From NCBI GenBank assembly GCA_003427395.1, contig BFEA01000319.1, positions 1,440,913 to 1,473,448 of the forward strand: a DNA stretch of 32,536 bases, in the 5' to 3' direction. The notes below the pieces were generated by a model. The model saw only the letters and a list, made by a program, of their open reading frames with translations, did no database searches and was not told where the DNA came from. The DNA is from Chara braunii. Lineage: Eukaryota > Streptophyta > Charophyceae > Charales > Characeae. Positions 1 through 9,052 of this stretch are shown here, piece after piece. Every line of letters starts with the position of its first letter. Within the stretch, counting starts at the first letter, position 1. Made by a program: the position numbers and the translations under genes.

Positions 1-400
1 GCGAACTAGATCATTTTCAATTTTCTTCTCCCCCTTTCTTCTCCATCCCCGTCTTTATCTTCATCCTCTTCACTTCCTCCTCATTCTCCCTCCTCGCTGA
101 CCCTGCTCCTAACGCAGCCCACCGTTTCAAATTGCTACCAATGGGAGAAACCGCAATCCCTCCATAAAAAAATTGCAGGCGATACTCCCACCTTTTTATA
201 CTCTCCTACCCACACTACTCCAGCCTCGTGGCACTCTATGCCTCTCCTTATTCTAACAAATCCAGACTACCCCTTAGTCCCCAATTGTGCTGAAGGTTAT
301 GTAACAAAAACTGAATGTCTGGACTGAGGGTATATTCGCAAGAGTGTTATATTAACAAAATTTGAATGAATGTGGCAGCCATCACGTCTGGAGCTTAGTA
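1..400. other. Gene-free flank with pyrimidine-rich start
   Basis: I see no gene here. The first 120 bases are strongly C/T-rich on the plus strand, and the rest is mixed sequence with no long open frame or recognisable motif. It may be the flank of an older repeat. Confidence 0.5.
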
Positions 401-575
401 CAAAAAAAAACAAAAAAAACAGGGTCATAGTGCTTTGCTCCCCTGTTTTCAGCAGAGCTCCAACTCAGGCCTGTACTTCAGCAGCTCGACATGTACCAAC
501 TGAACTAAGCCTATTGATACCCTTGCCAACCCCAGAACCAGCACCTGGGCTGTGTCCCAACCTGGGACAAAAGGG
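401..575 (-). mobile_element. tRNA-derived SINE copy (S2)
   Basis: Read on the minus strand, this has an A-box-like TAGTTCAGTTGGTA (494-507) and a degenerate B-box GAGTTGGAGCTC (455-466), which is the internal RNA polymerase III promoter layout of a tRNA-derived SINE. The stretch between the boxes resembles the SINE copies near 1150 and 31520. The copy ends at 401-425 in a CTGTTT-type T-rich tail. The 5' limit is approximate. It cannot be a working tRNA because the acceptor and T stems are not kept. An AT-rich stretch at 585-630 looks like the tail of another copy just upstream. Confidence 0.55.
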
Positions 576-630
576 TATATATGTAACGAACAAATAGAAA
601 AATAATAAAATAGACAATAAAATAAAACAG

Positions 631-930
631 CCAAACGGGGAGCGGTTTTATGTGACCAGCGGTATACGGCCTCTGCGCTGGTGCCTGCTGGTCCTCACCC
701 TGCCAGTTACAGTTCACTGTCTCACGGTTCCCTGCAGGTAGGCTCACATTCATACCTCTCATTGCTCGCCGCAGGCTGAGCTTAGCGGGCGGTGCATCCT
801 CTGGCCACAACTGCCCAGGCCTGTTCCACCACGTCGCGGATCCTAAAGGTAAAAGCAGATGTTCACATGGGAACTGCCAAAGGCCAACGTGGGGAGTGGT
901 CCTATGTGACCGGCCGCTGCGGCCTGCGCC
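631..930. repeat. Pair of imperfect direct repeats
   Basis: Copy 1 (631-680) and copy 2 (884-929) share a CCAA..GGGGAG-GGT..TATGTGACC core followed by related GC-rich sequence containing CGGCCT and TGCGC. They start about 250 bases apart. Neither encodes a recognisable protein. They may be two monomers of an older repeat or parts of two related insertions. Confidence 0.5.
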
Positions 931-1059
931 CCCCCTCCGCCCCGGCATAGTTCACCATCTTTCTGGTCCCCACGCCACGCTCGTACTGCGACCCCGAACC
1001 TGCAAAATATGTGGATTTTGAGGTCGGCTAAATTGAGGTCTTCCTCACAAGGTTCTAAA

Positions 1060-1215
1060 ATATATATATATTTATTATTTTATTGATGTCCCGAAGGTCC
1101 ATAGAAAAAACCACAATGAGGCTGCATAAAACCAGTTCCACGGTGGGATCGGTATTTCAGCAGTTCAATGGAGTACCCACCGAGCTAGGCTCTTGAGCTC
1201 CAGCCGGCCCCATAG
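1060..1215 (-). mobile_element. tRNA-derived SINE copy (S3)
   Basis: The minus strand reads AAGAGCCTAGCTCGGTGGGT with the A-box core at 1176-1187. It continues closely parallel to the SINE at 31478-31656 (GAACTGCTGAAATACCGA here, GAACTGTTGAAATACAGA there). The B-box is lost. A tail rich in AATAAA-like sequence and a TA run lies at 1060-1090. This is the same SINE family as the 31.5-kb copy, in opposite orientation. Confidence 0.6.
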
Positions 1216-1247
1216 ACCAGTGCCGGCCCCCATCCCGAATGGGAAAC

Positions 1248-1520
1248 ATAAAAAAAAATATTAGTAAAATTCTAGAAATAGAAGTTAAAAACACGGATAG
1301 GGGAGGGGAACCGTTAGTACTTAGTCTTCAGTCCTACCTCCCGGGCCCGCGGCCGGGTCCCCTCAGCAAAAGTAAAAGGGATAGTCCCGTGGGACTCTCA
1401 ACCCCTCAGTTCACTCCCAAGTACGCTCCTCCGCTGCCCCAATGCTGGGTGCTGGCCTCGATCCCGGGATCCGCTTGGTGAAAATTCAGTGATATAACCT
1501 ATAGGGCTAAGCTCAAGCCT
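1248..1520 (-). mobile_element. SINE-like element with tRNA-Glu-like head (S4)
   Basis: The minus strand contains TAGCCCTATAGG (1498-1509, A-box position), then a stretch with TTTTCAC at the anticodon-loop position, then CCCGGGATCGAGGCC ending at 1454 (B-box-like). This resembles plant tRNA-Glu(UUC), where the loop is also TTTTCAC followed by a CCCGGGTTCGA T-arm. The rest runs to a T-rich end at 1248-1256. The acceptor stem is absent, so it is not a tRNA gene. The tRNA-Glu origin is inference from memory of the tRNA sequence. Confidence 0.42.
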
Positions 1521-2999
1521 GAACTGGGTGCGGGCTACCCTGTATATGAATTGCATCGTCAACCAGCCTGGGCCTGCAGGTGGTGCCCCAGGCCGTTTCT
1601 TGGTCTGTCCTTCAACCCCGTGACCCTGCACACGTGCCGTGCTGGCCTATCCCCTCCACCTTGGCCTTGTGGGGTCGTGCTCTGCTATCTCGAAGGTAGG
1701 TGTCGCCCAACTCACAGCGTACGTTGCCTCTACGTGCCGTGATTGTGGCATGTGGCCTTCATAGCCTGCCGCAGCCAACTTTTTATCGCCGCCTTGCCGG
1801 AAAAACCACGACACTGGTCTCCACTAGACTCCGTTCGCCTTGCCTTCCCTCTCACTCCTCCGATGGCTCCGACCTCTGGCTAGTATTCAGCAGAGCTCTA
1901 GTGTTCACACCCTCCTTACTGTGTAGTCTCAAAGGCGCCGTTTTTCAGCGAGTCAACGAAACCTCACCACCGTAAACCTACTGACCAGCTCGATGCCGAC
2001 TGTGACTTCGTTGGTGACCGCAGGACAATGGTCCACGCGGCTTGGTCAAAAAATTCCCACGGCTGCCGACGGCTAGCTACTTACGCACGCCCACAAAGTG
2101 CATGCTCACACACTCTCTAATCAAGCTAACCTCCAAGAGTCAGTTGCGGCTGGCCGACCTATATGCCATCTTCTCAAGTATCATCTTGATCGCACCTTCT
2201 GCGAGGTGCACGAAGCACGCACAATTACCCTTGTAAGGGTAATGGTGCCGACAGTTTTCCGGACCCTATTAAGCGACGTCCCCGTCGCGCCGGTCAGATC
2301 AAAGTTTATAAAAAGTTCAAATCACATCTTGCTGACAAGGAAGTTGACCAATCCGGTTAGCCGGCTTGACTCTGTTTGAGGTATTCTATCAGTCCACCCC
2401 CGTCACGGTGTTCCACTGCCAGGGTTTCAACCTGGGTCTCCCACGTCCTGGCCTCAGACTCTGGGGATACTGTGTTCCGTACTACAGCGTAATGCCCGCT
2501 CCCAGGTAGTAGCTTGATAGTCCTCTCCCTTTGCCTTAGACATCTGCCGGCTCACCGTTGNGTGTCCTATTTAGTCATCGTCCTGCAAGCAGGGTCATAA
2601 CTTAGGACGCGGGCCCTAACCGAGACCTCTCTCAAATACGGGGCACCTTCAGTCCCCAAATTGGTAAGTACTACTAGTTCAAATATCCACTCATAAGGAA
2701 CGCCCATCCTGGCCCACCGCAAAACGGTTGATCAAACCGAGTCCACGGCCTACCGCGTTGTTGTATTAGCGGTAGTGCCCTCGTTGGTTGCGCAACGATA
2801 AGCAAATCTCTCTTTCCTTGGCACCCCGAAGGGTCCCGACTCTTGACCTCATCGACCCCAATGACCTTCCCTCTAGTTAAACCTCTCTAGGCAGCCGACC
2901 TATCAGGACTTAACCTTTGGTGAGCCATGGTCCCGCTGCCAGGTTGCGCCGGCCAGCGGCCCTTGCTGGGAGTTAGGTTTTACAGTTCCAACGATGCTA
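1521..2999. other. No recognisable gene
   Basis: Only short unconnected frames of at most 93 codons occur, with no domain or motif I recognise. A GCCTGGG...CCCAGGC hairpin lies at about 1565-1592. A B-box-like GGTTGAAACCC occurs on the minus strand near 2425 but lacks a correctly spaced A-box. I cannot assign this stretch to a named element. Confidence 0.5.
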
Positions 3000-4056
3000 A
3001 GTATAGCCCCTTAGCCCGGCCTCACATGATATGTCCCTTAGAATGACTGCTTGTGGTTTGGCCTTCTCTTTTCACACAAAATGCACAAAGGATCACATAC
3101 CAACCGCCCACGGAACGACGTGGAGGGATAGTGCTTTTCTCACAAATCCACAAAGAATTCCACAAGGTCGTGCCTTCCTTGCTTTGATCAGGGCAGGCAA
3201 GGTCACACGTCTTATAGGGACACCTTTCCAAAAATTTCGCCATAATTGCCAGAATTCCAATTATGTACAGGAAGAACTCTACCGGCCATTGAGTTCCTTT
3301 CACATTTCAATCACACATAATGACAGAACTCTCAGTTGTGACCTTCCATTCAACAACACTATTTCATTTCGACTCTCAGTTTCCTCACATGTGATGTGTA
3401 TTCTCCTTCAACTGTACTTAGTACCTCACCTGTAACAATGACAGGTAGTCCTAAGTTCAGAGAAAGGATAGTGCAGATCAAGCCATCATAACAGCATCTC
3501 ACAAAAGTCACGCATACATGGGCAAGTCCACAATTGATGTGAGCGTAGTATACCACACAAATCTCTATTAAGTCCGAGTCTTATATATACACAAGGAACA
3601 TGGGGTTTGCAAAATAGGCAAGACCCCTGTCACACTCAAAGAAGAATCAAAGTATAATACAAAGAAGTCAAAAATGTTCTGAACAGGTCAAAGTCCNGAA
3701 TGTCCAAGTATCGACACACTCTGCACACCACTCACACTGCTCACACAAGTCTCACACATCCTANTCTGAAAGAGAAAGAAAGAAAATGTAACTCACACAA
3801 ACACGTAATGTACATAGTCTCAAAGAAAGAACAAAAACGATAGTCAAACTCACACTCAAGGTTATCTAATGTACAATCTGTCCTGAAGGTCTATAGTATT
3901 GACGGTAACATCTCAATAATGGCCCTCACTACTGATATACATGGGTGTGATCCAATCCTCCATGTGTCCTCCTATATACAATCACCTACCAGTAGAGAGT
4001 CAGAGATATTTTACTCATGCCAAGGTTTAGACCTTTTCGGACCCTAAATTCAAATC
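3000..4056 (-). other. Unassigned region with LTR- or gene-flank-like signals
   Basis: Read on the minus strand, this AT-rich stretch has many GTGTGAG words, a TATA-like box (3581-3589), a polypyrimidine tract with CAG resembling a splice acceptor near 3763-3785, and CAG/GTGAGG resembling a donor near 3427-3434. Two short minus frames (3359-3556 and 3022-3303) match nothing I know. It directly follows the end of the Gag-like frame, so it could be leader, LTR or UTR of that element, but I found no paired LTR copy. Confidence 0.35.
3581..3589 (-). promoter_or_regulatory. TATA-box-like element
   Basis: The minus strand reads TATATATAA in an otherwise non-TA context and is followed about 25 bases downstream by a plausible transcription start region. 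Such boxes are typical of LTR U3 regions and plant promoters. No confirmed transcript unit is attached. Confidence 0.3.
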
Positions 4057-6471
4057 CTAGTCAATCATCACCTCACCTATCTGTCTGTACAACTGCATCC
4101 TACCACCATCACGAGACCTCTCAACCAAATTACCATTCCTATNCCTCAAAATCCCAGTGGATACTCTGGTAACAAACCCTCTCGCCTCATCCTCATAGAA
4201 CTTGGGGCAATCATCAGAGAAGTGTTTGCCCTTCTTGCAGTAGAATCACTTCCCAGGCTTCTTCTGTGCCGTCTTCTCTTCTTCATGCGAGAGTACTGAG
4301 GATGGAACTGTCGTAACTTCGCTCGTAACCTCCTGCTAGGGAGTCTCAGATGGAGTGGGGCAGGCTTCTCTCTCCTCTGTCTGTCTCACTGGCCCACTCG
4401 CTCGAACTGCTGAACCAGACCCTGTGGCCCATGAGCCCAACGCCGCCTCCAAGCCTACTGCCAAGGGCATATCCTAAGGCGTGGTAGACTCTTGACAAGT
4501 CTCCTGGCCTACTCTCTGCTCAGCCTCAACCTCGCTCCCCTGGACCATCTGCCCCTCAGCAACCATCTGATTGACAGGCAGTGCCCCCTCATCTCTCTCC
4601 ATCTCTGCCTGCTGTGTCACATTCTGTCCCTCGCGAGCCTGCTGGAGTGCCAAGGTGGAAGGCATCTGCCATTCAGACTCCTCACTCTTGGCTTTCTCTT
4701 CCACGTGCACCTCCTGAGGCTGTAACATCTCTTTGTCTAACAGTGGCACATCTTCTCCTTCCTGTAGATCAGCCTTTTCTTCCTCCTTCTGACTTTTGAA
4801 GGCTTCCTCTGCAGGTGGCTTCTTCATTTCAAATCCTTGGACCTCAGTCCAATCCACCAAAGTTGTGGGAGCCCTCTGCTCGAGCTTCGCTTCCAGCTCC
4901 TTAATTCTCTTCTCCCACTTTACCTCCTTTGCCTGGAAGGAAGCCTGTTGAGCCTGCAGGTAGGCCCTCATAGCCTCGTTGACCTTGTCGAGGGTCTGGT
5001 TCACCTGCCTGATTGCCTCATTGCCAGCCCAAGCCTTTTCCAGCTCCACCTTCATTGCATCCAACTCGCGATCCTATCTCTCCTGATTCTCTTTCAGATC
5101 CCTAGTCTCCTGTTCCCATTCCACCCTCTGACCATAGGCCTTCTGAGCCACCTTGGTCAACCTCTCTCCAATCTTCTGATCGGATGCTCGTGCGGCTGCA
5201 AATCCTTCCTTCATTACTCCCTTCAACGTGAGCAAGTCTGCGAAGACCAACTTCACCCCCATCTCTTGCTGAGGTCCCTCTGGTCCTCTCGCAGCTCCCA
5301 TCAACCTATCAAAGTTTTNCCACGCTTCAGAGAGTAGAGGAGGGNCTTCTTCNTNCTGGCTGCTTACACTCTTTCCCTTTTTGTCCTTAAAGTCCACCGG
5401 CCGCTGTCCTTGCTCCACTCTCCTGTGGAGTTCCTCTAGGTTCTTCCTCCTGACTTCTGCTCTGATCTCCCGTTCTCTAGCGGCCCTTTCTTGTCTGTCC
5501 AACTCCTTTTCTCTCTCATCCTGGTCCTCATCCATCCTCTGTTCTGTCAGCTCACGAGGTGCCTCCTGTCTTACTTCTGCCATAGACTGATCCTTTGGCC
5601 TCTGAATAGACTGAGGAGGAGCCTCAGGCACCTCTGACTCTTTCCTCCTTTGACTCCTCTCAGCTGGCAGCTCCCCACTTCTCTCCATCCTGCGGGTGGC
5701 ATGCTCCCTTCTCCTCTCACCCTCCTGAGATCTGGACGAGGCACCTCTCTCGAAGGTCCTTCTACCCTCAGCCTCTGGTTCCTTCCTTTTCCTTTCTAGA
5801 CTCCTCCTTTCCTCTGCCTGGCGCGCTGGAGTGTAGTAGCCCCTCAACAATCGCCTGCAATCCCCCCAGTGCACAGCCCTCTCCACAACGCTCTTGACAA
5901 ACTGTCTGATGGACCTCCTTACGAACTGGATGAATCCTGTCATCCTTCCCTCTGGTGCGATGTTTTGCTTATCTGCAAAACGCTCGTATGCCCACAGGAA
6001 CTCATCCACGTTCATCCCATCAAATCGGATCGGTACTCCATCTCTCCCCACGAGTGATGGGTGTAGTCCCTCCATTCTCCTCTCGAACTCCGTCCAGGTC
6101 GCTGACTCCCGCACGTACTTGGCAATGGGCTCAGCCCATTCGCCCTTTTGCAACATCCTCACTCCATCCCATCCAAACTCGCTCGCGTGCCGTTGGAACT
6201 CGATCAGAAATAGTTCGACGTTCCCTCCTGTGAAGATGGGTGGCATGTCTTCTCTTATGGCCCATGTCTGCACTCTGTCTGGCTGTCCCCTGAGGGGGTT
6301 CCACTGGCCCTGCCCCTCTCTTCCCGCTTGGCATGGCTGCGCCAAAGTGGTGTCAAGCCTGCACAACAAGGAAGAGACAAGCAAAAACACACAGAGAGTA
6401 AGCAGGTTTTGGCAACACAGTGAGAGACATACACATCCCATCCCACCTAACCTATCCATCTGCATATGCAT
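4057..6471 (-). pseudogene. Ty3/gypsy Gag-like polyprotein, decayed
   Basis: Gag forms the particle that packages retrotransposon RNA. A single minus-strand frame of about 805 codons runs from 6471 to a TAG at 4057-4059. It is interrupted by in-frame stops at 5074-5076, 4474-4476, 4336-4338 (all TAG) and 4246-4248 (TGA). The recognisable protein starts near IFTGGNVELFL (about 6240). Two capsid-like modules follow, then a long Arg/Glu-rich region, a coiled-coil-like stretch (about 4880-5064), an acidic linker, and a zinc knuckle YCKKGKHFSDDC at 4209-4245. The first knuckle cysteine position is the TGA. The first 35 or so residues of the open frame look like an intron with a splice acceptor (CAG at 6359-6361). 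Oddly, this frame lies 3' of the integrase. Confidence 0.75.
6358..6395 (-). other. Splice-acceptor-like polypyrimidine tract before Gag
   Basis: On the minus strand a T/C-rich run ends in TTGTTGTGCAG, immediately before the segment leading into the conserved Gag sequence. A good donor-like GAG/GTGAGC lies at the integrase C-terminus near 6605-6612. Splicing between the two would bring the Gag frame close to an upstream leader. This is a sequence pattern only. Confidence 0.3.
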
Positions 6472-6586
6472 ACATACACATAAACACCTGTTCCAATTCT
6501 ATAGTCTGTCAGGCCATCCTAGCGACTATCTATACAACCTAACTAATATCTCTATTAAGCGAAAAATACTTAGCAGGAAAGGACTT

Positions 6587-7309
6587 CTAGCCTGTGAGAT
6601 TTGGGCTCACCTCATCTCGAGCAACAAACTTCTTCAGTCTCGAGCCTGACACCCAATCTCTCCAGGCTGTTCCATCTATCTCCTCAATCTGGTACGCGCC
6701 ATGCTCTCCAACTCTTGCCACCTTGTACGGTCCCAACCACCGCTTATCGAACTTCCGTGACCATTGTTTCTCCAGGGATGAGTCGTACAACAGCACCGTG
6801 TCTCCCACCTTGAGTGGCTCCTTCCTCACTCTTGCCATCTTGTCCCACCTGAACTTATCCTGTGCCCGGTTATATGCCACCTTACTCGCCGCTCCTTCAA
6901 TCCTATCCTCTATGGCTCCAATCTNACGNGCCCTTAAATCGAGCAGTTCCTCGAACGTCAACTCTGACTCGAGGTCCTGCCGCCTCCATGTCTTCAGGAA
7001 GCTCTCGATAGGGAACGTTGCATGCCTGCCATACCATAGCGTGGCTGGCGCATAACCGGTGCTCCTCCTCACGGTGATGTTGTCTACAAAAAAAACCACT
7101 CTAAAAAAATTTGGCCACCGATTTGGACTCCCACTGGTCCATTTTGCCAGAAGGTTTGAGATGGTGTTGTGTCCTCTCTCCATCGGTGCATTTGCTTGAG
7201 GGTGTGCTGCAGTAGTATACTCAGCAATCACCCCGTACCTCTTCAAGAGTGCTTTTAGTGCGAATAGCCCTTCCGTCCACAAACCCAGAGAGGTTATCGC
7301 GTGCATCAA
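6587..7309 (-). pseudogene. Integrase core end and C-terminal domain (gypsy pol)
   Basis: Integrase joins element cDNA to host DNA. The readable frame contains EYTTAAHPQANAPMERGHN, holding the third acidic catalytic residue (Glu). Next come the STGYAPATLWYGR and PIESFLKTWRRQDLE blocks, and then a C-terminal DNA-binding-like part with VGDTVLLYD, KRWLGPYKV and DWVSGSRLKKFVARDE. It ends with a TAG at 6587-6589. The part that should carry the second catalytic Asp is missing: sequence jumps from the FVDGRA region to ALKALLKRYGV at about 7251-7262. A 4-base duplication (TGAT, about 7303-7312) also shifts the frame relative to the upstream half. The enzyme cannot be active. Confidence 0.85.
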
Positions 7310-9027
7310 TCAAAGATGAAGTTAAATCCCTCTATCCCCGACGACATTACTAGCAGGTCCAGATGTACGACGGCTCCAACCTCACGAACGTATCTTGGGT
7401 GAAGCGGCTCCCTTGGCCTAAGGGAAGATCGCTCCTGACATGGGACGCAAGATTTGCAATAATCATTGATCATTTTCCCCATGCCATCCCAATAGTACAA
7501 TTCATGTATCTTGAGATACGTTGTGTCAGTACTCCTGTACCCTCCAGCTGTGCCGTCGTGCAGGGCGGCCATGACATCGATCTGACGAGCGATGCCACAA
7601 ACTACCTTCCTGGGATTCCTCCCCTTGCTCTTCATGAACAGGTGCCCATCCCTTACAAGAAAGCTCGGTCTCATCTTCAAGACTTTCTCGCTGGCATCTC
7701 TTTCTCTCCTTTCGCACGAAAGAAGCATTCCGAGTTCAAGATAAACCCCATCATACTCTTCTGCTCGAAAAGCCTCCTTAATCTCGCCTTCTTCGAAATC
7801 ATCGTCCTCCCTCTCATAGATCACATTCTTGCCCCTTTCCTGATCCTGCCCAGCGTTTCTGGTCACTTCCTCCTGCAACAAGGCATTGGCCAGGAGGTAA
7901 ACCCCTCCTATAGACCTTTCATGATCCTCCACATGTCGGGTTTCATCCTCCATCGTGATCAGGTCCTCACCCAACTGGTGTTTGTCTGCCAAGGCCAGAT
8001 CCATCATCCACTGCACATCCGGCATCCCCCATGAGTCCTCCTCCACATAGGGTTTAAGGACTAAGTTTGGCAAGCATGCATACCCTGGAGGTGTCATCCA
8101 CACCTGCCGTCCAGGAGTAATGTAGTTACCTACCGCCAAAGACCAAGAGTTGATATGAAGTCTCACATCCTCCTCATTCTCCAAAAACCTGTCGACTGGG
8201 GTAGTATCCTCGATCACTCCTTCGCTGTTCTTGCCCCAGTCGACTCGACTCAACCCATCCGCCCTATTTTTGTTCCCTGGAATCCGCTCCAGCTCAAAAT
8301 CAAACATCCAGATGTACGTCAACCATCTGGCAATGGTTGGATCTGAGGGAGCGTAGTTCTTCAGCAAACCAGCTAGAGCGGTTGGGTCCACCCTCAACAC
8401 GAACCTGTTGCCAAAGAGGTAGTTTCTGAAAATTCTCAAGCAGTGGAGGACTGCCAAGGTTTCGCGCTTGAACTGAGAGTAGTTTCTCTCAGCCGTATTA
8501 AGCGTTCGACTCTCGAATCTTAGCGGTCGCTCCTCTCCATTGAGGTCTTTCTGGATCAAAACTCCTCCCAAAGCGGNCGGTCCTGCATNTGTCTCTATGA
8601 TAAANNGNCTGGTCATAACAGCCNCATGGTCTGGTACTCCCAATACCAGTCCTCCTTCTTCAAACTCCTTCTTCAGATCCTTTATCACAGACTCCTGTCT
8701 ATCTCCCCACTCCCAATCTTGTCCTTGGCGCACGAGCTTTCGCAGATGCTCCGTCTTCGTCGCAAACCCTTTTATAAATATTCTCTAAAATCCACACGTT
8801 CCGAGGAAGCTTCTCACCTCAGTAATCGTCTCGAATGGGGTTGGTCATTCGAGAATCTTATTGGTATTCTTAGTATCTGGCTGACGACCCTTCTCGTCGC
8901 ACACAAATCCTAAGATAGTCGCTCCTCGCATACAGTGCTTGGATTTCGGCCCACTTGCAGTGAGGTTATGCTCTTGTAGCAAGTCCAGGACTTGACACAA
9001 GTCCTGCACATGATCCCAAACAAACCG
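7305..9027 (-). pseudogene. RT end, RNase H and integrase zinc-binding domain (gypsy pol)
   Basis: The frame begins just after where the RT catalytic YxDD would be (DHVQDLCQVLDLLQEHNL) and continues through LGFVCDEKGR and VRSFLGTCGF. The RNase H domain follows (ALGGVL, RETLAVLHCLRIFRNYLFG, RIPGNKNRADGLSR). Last is the integrase zinc-binding region (YYWDGMGKMI, CKSCVPCQ) and the first part of the core (VVHLDLL). RT fingers and palm, protease and any upstream Gag are absent. Two in-frame stops at 8845-8847 (TGA) and 8785-8787 (TAG) fall where the family has Trp. The second zinc-ligand His appears as Tyr in GGYRSTD. Unresolved bases cluster at 8577-8624. Confidence 0.85.
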
Positions 9028-9030
9028 CCT

Positions 9031-9050
9031 GATCCCCAGCAACGGCGCCA
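9031..9050 (-). other. Primer-binding site for tRNA-Asp
   Basis: The plus strand reads GATCCCCAGCAACGGCGCCA, which equals the 3' end of plant tRNA-Asp including CCA with one G-to-A difference. The minus strand is therefore a retrotransposon primer-binding site. It starts two bases after the LTR end (...GCTCGACA, GG, TGGCGCC). tRNA-Asp priming is known for plant Athila/Tat-type gypsy elements. Confidence 0.8.
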
Positions 9051-9052
9051 CC

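Noticed and set aside
1440-1520. Possible tRNA-Glu gene
   Set aside because: Only A/B-box and anticodon-loop resemblance remains. Acceptor and T stems do not pair and no 3' end is formed.
2385-2530. Another tRNA-like SINE head on the minus strand
   Set aside because: A B-box-like GGTTGAAACCC is present, but no A-box lies at the right distance, so support is too weak to call.
5894-6649. 251-codon plus-strand open frame
   Set aside because: It lies opposite the Gag-like frame, which has recognisable modules. The plus reading has none.
8577-8624. Cluster of ambiguous bases as a biological signal
   Set aside because: The N positions are most simply unresolved base calls between similar repeat copies in the assembly.
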